From positions 124,001-188,000 of the forward strand of contig CAUJNA010003503.1 in NCBI GenBank assembly GCA_963377175.1: a DNA stretch of 64,000 nucleotides, read 5' to 3'. Source of the stretch: Effrenium voratum (taxonomy: Eukaryota > Sar > Dinophyceae > Suessiales > Symbiodiniaceae). Below are positions 34,641 through 45,406 of the stretch, in pieces. Under the pieces are notes generated by a model. That model worked only from the letters and a program-made list of their open reading frames with translations, was not told the DNA's origin and made no database searches. Numbering within the stretch: the first letter of the stretch is position 1; every line of letters begins with the position of its first letter. Both the position numbers and the translations under genes were made by a program.

Positions 34641-37600
34641 GGAGCGCCAGACATCACCGTAGAAGTCTTTGGTGTCGAAGAGGATGTTAAACTAGTGGTT
34701 TTCGAATCCTACCCGGCTGGTTTTGGAATATTATGGCGCCTGGTTTTGGAATATTTTTGCGACCGTGAAGGAGGCCTAGCCATCATTCCTTACATCCTCA
34801 GCCGCGGGGCATTGGTAAGCTTCCTTTTTGCAGTCGCGCCCTTTCGGTGAATGCCGCTTTGCCAAACCTGAGGTCGATGCTGCTTTGTAGCCTTGTGGCC
34901 CGCCTCTGAGGGGTGGCTGACATGTGGCGCGCACATCTGGTCCTGTCTGTGAACAATTGGAGCCATTGCCACGCAGCATCATGTGCATTTGAGCTTGCGG
35001 CGTGGCGCTTGCTGGTCTTTGGCATCTTGGATCAACCTGGTGATATGAATCTAGGGAGTCAAGTTCTTTTGCAGGTGGGAGCCGCTGCTGCTTTGAGACG
35101 CAGAGTTGCAAGGCGGGCTTGCTAGCGCATGTCAAGCGAGAAATTGTATTGCTGGCGAGAGATGCTAGGAACAAGAGTCTACCCCTGCAGAACCCTTTCC
35201 GCACGAACTGAATTCAGTGCGGAGAGTGGCAGTCTTCTCTCGCAGCTTTCAGCCGGTGCTGATGTTGCATGGGCAGGCAAGTGACAAAGGAGGAGATTGC
35301 GAACCTGACGCTCCCAGCTGAGTCGAAGTGCGGGCAAATGATACATGCGCAGCCAGTGACTGAAGCTTCCTTTCCCTTGGGGTCTGTGACGGTTTGTGAC
35401 CTGTCTCTGACACCGCAAAGCGCTCCGTTGAGTACAAGCGCAGACGCATTGCAAGCTTGAAGCTAGGTCTTCCCAGCACTATCCATGTTCTGGTAGTCAA
35501 AGGCAATCGTCTCGTGCGGTTGGCAAGAGTTGGCAGTTTTCATGGGACCACGACACGTGGAATTTCAATGAACTCCTCGGCTGACTAGCCTCGCGGAGGC
35601 TTTTTGCGGGGCTGCTCATGGGTAGGTATGTGCCCTCTTGCTGCAGATTCTCTCTGCAGAGAAGTGCATTAATTGCATTGGGATCACCTGGTTTGGACAG
35701 GTTCATGTCGGATGGAGGGAAGCTTCTGGGCACGTTTTGGCACGTTTGTCCATGGGAGTCTGAGCCAAGGTTGGAAGAGGTCCCGAAGTTCTGGAGGAGC
35801 GCGAACGCGCAGGGTTCGATTCCAGCATGACGGCGTTGGGAAGTCCTTTGGATTCTCGGCACTGGGACGGGAGGCTTGAGCGCTTTGAATTCAGATGTCC
35901 TTGCCCTTGCCGCCAGGCCAAAGGTCAGCATCTCCCAATCCAGACGAAGCATGCAGTTAAAGGCGCTGAGTCTCCAAAGCCAATTGAAGTTTTGGAAGCC
36001 CTCCCCTCCCCTCCCTCCCCGTCCCCTCCCCTCCCTTCCCCTCCCCTCCTCTCCCCTTCAACCCGTCCACTGAAAAGGCATTTCCTACACCAAGAGCAAT
36101 TTCTCAACGGCCTCTTCGGTTTACGATCCTTTTCGCAAAACAATCAGAGCTCAATTTCTTAGCGGCCTTTTCGGTTGACGGGCCTTTTGGCTAAGAAAAA
36201 GCAGGCCTCAGTTTCTTGGCGGCCCTTTCGGCTGATGGGCCTTTGGCCGAAGACATTCAGGGCTCAATGGCTTAGCGGCCTCTTCTGTTGCATCCATGTG
36301 CTTGGCTTTATCCGACAAGTTTGTTAAGACATGGTCGGGCAAACCCAGCAGGCTTCAATTTCTTGCCAGCAAGAGTTGCAACCTGCCCATGGTTGGCAAA
36401 TATCATCCCCTCAATTTCCTATCCAATGGTTTCTTTTCCAGTGCTTGCACTGTAGTGCGTTGCGCACTTGTGAGCGGGTGACTTCTGATGACACATTTCT
36501 CACATTTGTCCCAACAAAGTTTGCTCTGCTTGCGTAGTCTAACATTCACAGCTCAGCATTGCCCAGCAGCCCAGCTCGCAGCTTCGTGGCAGATCACTCC
36601 CGCTGGTGCCGTGCGAATTTCCTTGTTGGGGGACCAACCCTCCGCGGAAATAGTGCCTGTCGGACGGCTCTCGCCATGGTGCCTTGCCCATTTTTGTAGT
36701 GGCCGACGAACTCTCGTGGTTCGATCCCCCCTGGTCGCGGTAAGCTGGAAATCGCAAGGCAAGTTTGAAGTTTGAAGTACGCAAGTAGTACGCGAAGTGC
36801 ACGTGCGCAGGTCTGAATCGAAAGTTGGAGTTTTTAAGTGTGGAGACGTTACGTGCGAAATTACTATGCGAATCACTGTCGCAACTTTTCAGTATGAAAG
36901 TAGTAGTACTCTCCCGCAGCCCCGGCTCGAACATGGCAACTTTTGAGCACGAAAGTGGTACGCAAAGTACTCTCCCGCAGGTTCGGCTCAAAAGCTGAAC
37001 CATTTTTATACTTTGACAGCGCCCGTCATCTCTTACAAGAGTTTTTACAGAAGCCAGCGAGCCGAAAAGCAAGAAGACGGCTGCCACCTTTCACCATGCT
37101 TTCATCACCTTTTCCGTACACGCTTTCGGGACCATGGGGGCCCAGTTTTTGGCGAATGAGTTTGTTTGTGGATTTGTTTGGCATGCTTGAGAGCTGCTGT
37201 TTGGGATCTGTTGCTGTGAGCAAATGCTGATTTTCTCCGCAGGGAATCAAACAGCAGCTGGAGAAGACTTTCTTTGCGCCTGCCTGAGACAGTGGGGGTC
37301 TGGGGTCTGAGGTCTGGGTGCAACACAGACTTGAAACACCTGTGGCAGTTGCTGACATGTGCGCCAAATTCCATCAATATCCAAGTTGTTTGAGGCTCCG
37401 CTTGCCGATACTCCGCTTGCCGATACTTGTTCAATGCATGCTTTAAGGCTTTCTCGAGTTGAACAGTCTGCTTTCCGGAGACCCGAGCCTGGTAAAGAAT
37501 TAGGCCACCGGAGCTCAGTCGCACAGGAAGCCTTGCACGCGTGCTCGATAAGGTCATGGCTTTCAACAGAGACCACATGCTGGGGTCGGAGCTCGAGGAG

Positions 37601-38066
37601 TTCCGGCCGACTTTTGGCAAAGCCAAAGGGGCAATCAATCCAGTCTAGCAGAAAGTTGAGTCATGCAAGAAAGTTTTGTCTCTGTGTGCTTGGCCTTGCA
37701 CTCAGACTTGTCAAAGGTAACCTTTTTGATTAAAAAAGGAAACGCAGTGGAATTCTGGTAGACCGTTGTGTCTTGTGTGGAGGGAAGCGGGGAAAATGGT
37801 CCAAGCCCCAAATCAGGTCTAGGGTTGAGGCCATGAATCCCCTCCGCAGATCGATTTCCAGGATTTTGAATTTCCGCCAGGAGGCAAGAGCGATGTTCCC
37901 CACAACAGTGAATGCGCGCTGCCTCAAGAACACCTTGGTGAGGCCCGGGCAACCTTCTTTTGCTTTGCTTCTTGCGCAATTTGCCCGGAGGCATGAGGCT
38001 TGAGTCTGGTGATGTTTTCTGGTTCCCTCTCACGTGAGAGCGAGCCGGCGATCTGCCAGGAAGGCT
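34641..38066. other. Unassigned 3.4-kb region with small tandem repeats
   Basis: Contains a (cccct)n tract at 35998-36057, a roughly 61-bp tandem at about 36098-36290 (gcggccttttcggttgacgg words, about three copies), and a 60-bp duplication at about 36880-37005 (gcaactttt ... gtactctcccgcag, two copies). Minus ORFs at 36539-37087 and 37105-37638 span these and have no motif. A + stretch at 35640-35720 (LQRSALIALGSPGLDRFMS) is weakly exon-like. No gene is called. Confidence 0.4.
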
Positions 38067-38440
38067 ATGGAGGGCACGGATTGGGAGCCAATCAGCCAGT
38101 ACTTGGTCGGATCCAACATGTCTGGGGGCCAAGACCACGGCGCGGCAATCCTCACTGGGCTTCTTCGGCCTGGCAATGGCAGGAGTTCTTACGCACCGTT
38201 CCTAGGTACGTCTTCGTGGAGTCTGACACAGACCTGAAGCCTTCTATCCAGGCCGTCCTGTTTGGAAGCATGTTGGAAGGAATGAGTCTGGGTGTTGAGG
38301 GCACATTAGCTATGCGGATTCGGATTGGCCTGCAAGTGCTTGCGTCGTTGCAAGTCAGCTGCGGAAGCAACCCACCTCTTTGGCCGAGGCATACCTGAAG
38401 TTGGAGAAGAAGTTCAAGCGAACTGCAACTTGTCAATACT
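38067..38440 (+). CDS. Coding-looking exon cluster, function unknown
   Basis: Three + strand stretches look like exons. 38067-~38165 begins MEGTDWEPISQYLVGSN. ~38210-38250, after ttcctag, reads YVFVESDTDLKPSIQ. 38359-~38435, after agtcag, reads QLRKQPTSLAEAYLKLEKKF. All three are hydrophilic, well balanced and bordered by AG. They are in different frames, as expected if introns separate them. No family was recognised; the last has a helical, TPR-like character. Frame compatibility across the inferred introns was not established. Confidence 0.4.
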
Positions 38441-38863
38441 TGCTTTCGAGCTCGAGCAAGCCAGCAAAGCTGCGGATTTCTTTGCACAGCCTTTCCAGTT
38501 CCTCAAGCGTCACGTGGTGTAGAAAGAGTAGGAAGGACTCAGCTTGAACCTGCATTTTGCCTGGATGTTAGGACTTTAACTTTTTTGCCAACTAATGGGT
38601 TTTCCATTAAACCACTAAAAGTAAAACATTTAGCAGGGGGGCAGATTTCGCAACCGAGATATGCAGGAAGACTGACTTTTTTGGCATTGCAGCTTGAGAG
38701 CTGAGGAAGTCCTCGATGGCGTCAAAGAGGAGATGGGGCAGGCACGAGCCTTGGGCCTCTGACAGATCGGAAAACCTGCCTAGCACGGATGCAGTGGTCG
38801 GTGATGAAACGCACAGCGCTTGTACTGCCGAACGACTCCTGCGGCTGTGCATTTTTGACAATC

Positions 38864-38963
38864 GGTGTGGCTCAAAATCGAAGAGCTAGGGTTACGCAGG
38901 TTTTAGTCCTTGTTTCCGTTTGCCAAGAGGGCCAGTTTGGTATATGCTTTTGAGCCACAGCCA
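38864..38963. mobile_element. Family A inverted-repeat element, copy A6
   Basis: Left end ggtgtggctcaaaatc, right end ttttgagccacagcca, both with gagcc/ggctc in place of gaccc/gggtc, as in A1. The interior keeps gcaggttttagtcc and gccagtttggta. A1 and A6 form a subfamily with a compensated change in both termini, which suggests the inverted ends are copied or selected together. Confidence 0.75.
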
Positions 38964-39512
38964 AACGACGTTAACGATTTTGGAAGTGGGATTCGACGTC
39001 TCAGGTTTCTACGCCCTAAGTCAATGGTCTTGGGGCATCCCGACTCTGCGCGGCCTCAAAGAAGGTTTTTGAGCGCCAAAGAATGCAAGAGCTTCTTCGC
39101 CTTGAATGGAACATCGCATCTTTTGAGACATGCACAAAGTGTTTGCTCTTGACGTCACGCTCAGCTTCCTGATTGCCCTGCTATCTTTGTCGAATGCATT
39201 GTAAGGAGATCCGGCGTAGTTCCAGAAACCTGAGAACACAAGTTCTGTGTGCAAGGGAGGAGTCGCCCAAAGCCGACCTTTTGACCTTTTGGTTTCCCTG
39301 TTTTTAATCAAGGTTCCAAAGGTTACCCTTTTTTTTCTGGGTCCTTTGGGTAGCTGAGTTGATGTGGGCACCTTGCGTCAGGAGCTGACCTATGATTTGA
39401 AGCCCCTGGTGGGAGCCATCATGGCGGACGAATGGTGTGCATGGCATGCTTTCAGTGTCGCTTTTCGACTGACATGAGGTTGTGTGAGTCCATGGCCAAT
39501 ACGGGTAGAGAG

Positions 39513-39619
39513 CATAGGTGTCCTTTTTAGGTTAGCTTGGCTAAAAATAGATGGCACTGGTTTAGATGGTGTTCATTCCGTTTACCAGGGCCATCTATTT
39601 TTCCAAAAGGCCACCTATG
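39513..39619. mobile_element. Family B MITE-like element, copy B1, with 8-bp target-site duplication
   Basis: A 107-bp element with termini cataggtg and cacctatg, plus a second inner inverted pair (aaaaatagatggc and gccatctattttt), so it can fold into a long hairpin. It is flanked on both sides by gtagagag (39505-39512 and 39620-39627), a perfect 8-bp direct repeat. Eight-base duplications are typical of hAT and P superfamily DNA transposons. No transposase is encoded, so it would be mobilised in trans. Confidence 0.85.
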
Positions 39620-40668
39620 GTAGAGAGGGACACCCTTTTTTCCACGTTGACTACGAGTAACAGCATTATCCTTTGACTGGCTCATGAGACGGTATCCCAC
39701 AAAGCAACAAAGGATGGCTCGCGGGTGACGAATGACTGTCGAATGATTGATGTTCTGTCTTGAGGCATGCCAAATATAGGCATGATCGTGGCTTGAGCAC
39801 TTAGCCTTGCTGGAGCAAGTCAAGTTCATACGGGATGGTCTCTATATACTGTACGAAGCAGTGCCCAATGACGAACTCACCCACGCCAGGAATTATCTTG
39901 CTCCGCCGGATGTGATGAAGCTGAAGGACATTGGGCAACATTTTCTGGCAAATCTGCAGAGGAACTTGAATGCTTGACAAAGAGAACCAAGAAAGTGGGT
40001 GATGAGCGGTACATCCCTTGAAACCAGCTCTTGTGACTCTTGCTTGAGGATGGGCTGGCTTTCTGTCCAAGGGGGAATCTGTTTGTACAGGTCAATTGCA
40101 ACCAATCGTCACTTTAAAGTTGTTTTGATTGCTCGTGGCATGGCCAAAGAGACCAATTCAAGCTTACACGTCTGTTTCCCTAATTATTGCGTGTACCCAA
40201 CACTAAATCAAATAGGGACCCTCCAGGGCTTCATGTCGGGTGATGTCGGGTACTCCTTGCATGCAACCGGCCGACAGGACTTCCCCACAAAAACCGAGCT
40301 GATCGGCCAGATCGCAGGCCACCTTGGCATGTGGGGCCAACCTTGGCATGTTGGAGTTTCTCCCAGAAAACCAACAACCAAGCCTACCACCAACAGCTTG
40401 CCTTGACTGAGAGATTTGACGCGTCAGATTTTTGTGCTGCCGCAGCGTTGCATCTGAAGGCGGCATCAAGCAAGTCACCACCAAATTGGCGGTGGGCGTT
40501 CGACAGGCGTGTCAGAGAGTGACTCAAGGGGCAAAGCTGAAATGTTGTAGTGCCTTCGATTGTTTGTGGGAGGACGCATCGGCCTGCCTTGGAACACTTC
40601 TTGAATTCCATTTATCATTTCAACTTGTGAACCCGCAGATATTTTTTGCAGCTGGGCGCAGTGTGTGC

Positions 40669-43600
40669 ATGCGGCTCATGACTCGGTCTGGAGCCGTTGA
40701 GGTGCCGCTGAAGCTGGCCATCGGCATCAAGAAGACAGCGGAGAAGGGCGAGGAGGGCGGCAAGAGTGGGGCTCTCAGACAGGTGGACATGGGCTAGTCC
40801 AATTTCCCCACACAAATCCAGATGCGCCGCCCAACTGGTGTACTTTAGCGGTACAGGTTTGCTGACCAGTTTCAAGCAATTGGCAGCGCATGTTTCCCAT
40901 GCCCTTTTCGGACAACAAGCAAACATGTGCGTTGCTCACATTTGCTTGTGATTGGCAGCTGCAACGTTTGTACCGATAGACTCTGCGCCAGCTCTGCTAC
41001 TCAAGGCATTAGCAAGCGGTAGTGGCATGAGAGGAAGCTCCTCCTGTTTGATGCATACCAGGGAACCGCATTGGATGAGCCAGAAGGCACAGGTAGGCAA
41101 ACCAGGCTTGATTTGCTTTATAGTGGCATCGAGCCATCAAGCCATTCATGACTTGTGCACACACACACACACAAGGAACACACCCACAACCCACACTTCT
41201 TGAGTACACAATGCAAAGCTTCGAGTCAGAATTGGCAATTGGCATAGTCTGTTCCCAGGCTGGAGATCCAGTGGGCAGCTCGCTTATAAAATCTCACTTG
41301 GCACTTGCAGCCCATGGCGCCGATCGACTCTGGCCATGGCGTCACCGATCGAAGCCCCTTCGAGTGTATGATGCTGTTGCTGGCGTCTGGCATCGGAAGC
41401 GGGGTCCTGGTGTTGCTGAGCTGCAGCTTTCACAAAAGGGAGCTTCATAACTTTGGCATATTCCTCAGCGCTCAGGAAGCAAAACAGCAGGTCTTCTCTT
41501 CTCGACCAAAATTGCATGAAAGACAGTTCTTCATTAAAGGCGCCCTCCCATTGGGCTGTCATTGTTTGCAGCCAAGGCTGCCCAGAGCTATGGCAGCAGT
41601 TGGCTGGGAAGTGATGCTGGGATGCTTGATCATTGCCTTTGTGATCTCGGGCACTACCACCTACATCTTGGCCTTGGGGGTCTTAGAGGCATTTGTCGGG
41701 GGGAGGGGATGCTCAAATGTTGAGACTTGATTCAAATGAGAGCCAATGAGATACCAGCGTTCCCCCCACGAGCAAAATTCCCCATGCAAGGTAGTGCATT
41801 GACGGCAATGCCTCAGTTCCATTCGATGCATCTGCGAGTCAAGGAGCGCAGATGAAGGAACCTTGGCTGTGAGGGACATACTTTGCCCGGAGGTACGCCG
41901 GCGCTGGATGGAGGAAGACTTAAGGAAGCCTCTGCACCCAGAGCGTCACATGGCTCATACCTCCTGGCTGGATGTTGCGAATGAGCCTGTCTCTCCTTCC
42001 TCCTCTCCGCATATTCACCGGAGCAGCTCTTGGCGAGACATGGCTGCTTGGCTTGATGGGCTGTAGGACCAGCACATCCACTTGGTAGCAGAGCTACTGA
42101 AATCACCTGCTGCTTCAGCTTGTCAGCTGAAATAAGATTGCCCATGTTGCAGGGACAGAGTTCTTCCGCAACCATTGTGACCTCAAAGTGCGTATGCTAC
42201 TCAAGATCTCCCACATGCCATGTGGTCTCCGAATTTGGAAGCCAACATTTGTCGCCGCTTGACTCCGGCCAGCGAGGGCAAACGGATGGCAGATGTGTTG
42301 GCCAAGCTGTATCCAATGGCCTTAGCTCGTCTGTTCGGAGGACCAGGGCTTGCTTTGCAAGTTGAGTTCATTTCGAAATGGGTCAAAATTACACCAGGGC
42401 ACCTCAGGTTTGAGTCCTTGCTTCCATGTACCAGGGTTCCATTTTGGGGTTACCCTATTTTTGACAACCACACCCATTTCAAGATGTGCAGTCTCTGACG
42501 CCCACAGTCATAGACTCGAGGCCGAGCCGGAGCCCAAGCGGATTGGGCCTTCTTATGCGGACCTGCTGGAGGCAGCTTCCCCGGAGTGCCCTGAAACCAT
42601 CGCCACCCTGATGGACGTGGTGCTGCTTTGCCACAACCAGCTGGCGCTGGTGGTCTACCATCTCTTTGTGGCCCAGTCGTTGGAGCAGCTTGCCGAGCAT
42701 GACACTGCCAAATGCGTTTTAATGCAAGTGGGAGGTTCCATATGTTCAACCATTTCAGGCTGACCAATACGACTAATTATCCTTTGCTTCTTTTCCCCAC
42801 CCGACAGGAACGGGTTGTTGAAGTTTATGTTGGAATCCGCGTTTGCTTCTACACCGCCAGGGCAGCTCGCCAGTGGATCCCGCCGAGTATCCCGCCAGAG
42901 CTGCTCGCCAGTGGATCCCGCCGAGTATCCTGCCAGAGCGGCTCGCCAGCGGATCCCGCCGAGCATCCCGCCAGAGCGGCTCGCCAGTGGATCCCGCCGA
43001 GTATCCCGCCAGAGCAGCTGGCCGCCACAGCTGCTCGCCAGTGGATGCCGCCGAGTAGCCCGCCAGAGCGGCTCGCCAGTGGATCCCGCCGAGTGTCCAA
43101 CCACAAATCCCGAGTAGCCCGCCGAGTATCCCAGCGAAGAATCTCCCACCAGAGGCCAATGGATCCCGCCGAGTACCGCCAGAGTAGCTCGCCAGGGGGT
43201 CCCGCCGAGTATCCCACCAGTTCAGTGGATCTCGCCGAGCATCTCGCTGAGTATCCCAGAGTAGCTCGCCAGTGGATAGTATCCGGCCAGTATTCGCTAG
43301 TGGATCTTGCCAGTATTCCGGCAGAGCAGCTCGTGGTTTTGCTTAATGTCCAAAAGGGCCGATGGGAATTTGGAGTCGAAGTCTCTAGGATGCTGATGAA
43401 TTTGTTGTAATGGTCGTAAGCTCGTGAGTGCGGAGGGTGGGGATTGATCGAAGCGAAGTAATGTTTTTTGAAGCAAGGACCAAAATAGTTGGTTGGCATT
43501 GAGCCCGAAGTGAGCTCAATAGCCTTGCCTACCCATATCCTGTAAGATCTAACGCAGTGCTTGCATGTCCAGTGTCGCCGTTCCCTGCACACCATCCAGA

Positions 43601-45406
43601 GCACCCCCCAACCAACGCCCCAATGGCAACATCACGCGCCTTGAGGCCGTTTCTGAATCATCGGATTTGCATCATTTTGGGAACTGGCAGCCTGGGGTGC
43701 TATTTGAGCACAAGCCCCACAGTGACTAGCTTGTCCAGGCGGGACACTGGAGGGCTTCGGGATTTGTCAGTTGGGTTCATGGAGTCTACTTGCAAACACT
43801 TCGCGCGGTTCCCACAGTTTCTGAACCTCGCTGCTCATTGCGCCAATGCGTTGCAGGCTTGCCAACATCAGCCCCTTTGTGCTGGTTTTCCTGATGCTCC
43901 AAGGTTGCAAGCAGCACCGCTCGCCCTTTGTAGTCACAGACGGAGGATATTTCGTCCAATTGAGAACTTGGATGTCGTCATTTGATGGCCAAACGCGGCA
44001 AAGACACCCCCCATTCGTGTGGATCTGTCTCAAAACAGGGGAACTTCTACTTTCTGCTTTTTTTGGCTTCCCTTTAAAATCAATGAAGAACGGGTCCCCC
44101 CAAAAATGACGAATTCATGTTTCTCTTGAGCTGGCCAAGTGCAACGAGGTGCGCCATCGCTGGCGACTACGTGTGGAATGGCGCGGGCAGAGACGTGGAC
44201 ATCGCGGCGGTGCACGACCTGGAGAAAGCGCCCGCAGCGAAGCTGAGCTCCAAGCATGCAGCTTTGGGAGTCTAACCCGCCCGTTCGGTTGGTGTTCACA
44301 GGCATAGGTGTCCTTGTTGGTTGTTTTGGTAGAAAAATAGATGGCGATTCCTGGTTTACCTGGTGGCTTAATGATCTACCGGGGCCATCTATTTCCCCTA
44401 GAACAAGCACCTATGTTCAAAAATTGAAGCCATAGAAACCAATGGTTTGATGACATGTGCCCTTTTCACTTCCCCTCAGTTTCAAGTGGTGCGTGCCGTG
44501 TCGCACCCTGCGCCATCTCAGGATATGTATATCGGCCTGAGACTGAGACTTCTTGTTTTAGCTTTGCGCATCAGAGGGTAAAATTGTGATGAACCGGACT
44601 TCTCCTGGAAGCAAGAGACCTGCCAGTGGGCTGCCCACGCAAGTTGTGGGCCGGGTTTGAGGCATCGTGCTGATGGTTGTTCTCTCATCATGGGCCAGAA
44701 GGGATTGGGCACTGGCATGTGAAAAAGTTTCTAACATTTGGTTACCCTTCCCTGGATTTTACAAGGGTTCATGGGGTTTTTGCTCCTGGCCAAGGTGTTC
44801 GCCTTCTTTTGGCACACCAACTGCGTAGCTGTGGTTCGAGAGCTTCGACACCCGACTCCCCCTCGCTTGTGCGCACTGGCGTACGGCTCGGCCTTCACGC
44901 TGGGGCTCCTGTACTTTTTGCTGGCTCTGGCAGGCTATGCCTCCTGGGGCCCGCAGCTCCTGCGGGTCCCGACGATCTTGTCCATGTACTCGCTGAGCAG
45001 CCTGGCGTTCGACGTGGCCAGGGTCTTGCTCGCCATCTCGCTGGCCATCGCCATCCCCCTCAACGTGTATCCTATCAGAGAGTCGGTACAGAATCTCCTG
45101 GAGCGCTTCTTGTGGAAGCGACGGCGCCTGACTTTCTTGCAACCCTACTGCCAGCACAAAACATTGGGATGCTTGCTTGTGATGATCCCAATGTTTACTT
45201 CCATCTTCTTTGACAATGTGGTACAAGTCATTACCATCATCGGAGGCTCATTGGTGTCGCTGATGATGATCCCCTTTCCCAGTCTGGTCTTCCGACTGGC
45301 CTTTCCAAATTACCCCCTAATTTGGAGAGTCTTATTTATTTGTTCCATATTGCTCACGACATTCTTGGCCTCGGCCTCGGTGGGATGCTTCGGCAAGCCC
45401 GTATGA
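40669..45406 (+). CDS. AAAP/SLC38-type amino acid transporter, multi-exon
   Basis: A membrane permease of the amino acid/auxin permease superfamily (Aa_trans fold, about 11 helices). Exon 1 (from 40669 or earlier, to 40782) is a cytosolic N-terminus (VPLKLAIGIKKTAEKGEEGG). Exon 2 (41311-41411) and exon 3 (41577-41688) join across a 165-nt GT-AG intron to give GIGSGVLVLPRAMAAVGW, the family's GSGVLxLPxAxxxxGW signature, then YILALGVLE. Exon 4 (42521 to ~42700) has PSYADLLEAASPECPE and helix 3. Exon ~43858-43906 has LANISPFVLVFLML. A loop exon is likely near 44155-44270. The long last exon (~44769-45406) holds FAFFWHTNCVAVVREL, LALAGYASWG, YPIRESVQNLL and three terminal helices, ending GCFGKPV. 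Donors are GT, except gcattt at 41689. The exon for helix 4 was not found. Confidence 0.88.
42375..42480. mobile_element. Family A inverted-repeat element, copy A7, in a transporter intron
   Basis: Left end gaaatgggtcaaaatt, right end tttttgacaaccacacccat (an extra aac interrupts the terminus), flanked by inverted gaaatggg/cccatttc. The core gggttccattttggggttac is intact. It sits in the 832-nt intron between exons 3 and 4 of the transporter and ends 40 bases before the inferred acceptor. Confidence 0.8.
42862..43330. repeat. 38-bp minisatellite in the transporter gene
   Basis: The unit gctcgccagtggatcccgcc plus gagtatcccgccagag recurs at 42865, 42903, 42941 and 42979 (exact 38-base spacing), then degenerates through indels to about 43330. 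Because 38 is not a multiple of three, the open frames through it (up to 251 codons on the minus strand) are not credible proteins. It lies in an intron downstream of exon 4. Confidence 0.92.
44303..44415. mobile_element. Family B MITE-like element, copy B2, in a transporter intron
   Basis: Termini cataggtg and cacctatg with the inner inverted pair aaaaatagatggc and gccatctattt, matching B1. Flanks begin ttcacagg (left) and ttcaaaaa (right), so any target duplication has decayed. It lies between the inferred loop exon and the last exon of the transporter gene. Confidence 0.8.

Larger units (their letters stand above)
38441..40668. other. Unassigned region with family A6 and B1 elements
   Basis: Between the exon cluster and the transporter gene no gene is recognised. 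A possible upstream exon at about 40460-40525 (IKQVTTKLAVGVRQAC) resembles in pattern the LKLAIGIKKTAE of the transporter's first exon and might belong to the same gene. A family C-like AT-rich segment lies at 39270-39360. Confidence 0.35.

Noticed and set aside
32477..34850. Several ORFs with STTEHHRAPQ or VLCGALWCS repeats
   Set aside because: A 10-bp satellite translates to a 10-residue repeat in every frame; openness follows from the unit lacking stops.
35811..35830. tRNA B-box-like word ggttcgattcc
   Set aside because: No A box, acceptor stem or anticodon arm can be folded around it; likely chance.
36539..38138. Minus-strand ORFs of 182, 177 and 167 codons
   Set aside because: No motif, they overlap small tandem repeats and each other, and + strand coding-looking exons compete with part of them.
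42220..42375. Exon-like stretch MADVLAKLYPMALARLFGG within the transporter gene
   Set aside because: Exons 3 and 4 join in phase without it and with a better family match, so it is treated as intron, though a cassette exon is not excluded.
42712..43604. 232-codon + and 251-codon - ORFs
   Set aside because: They cross the 38-bp minisatellite, whose period is not a multiple of three, inside a gene whose exons are in other places.
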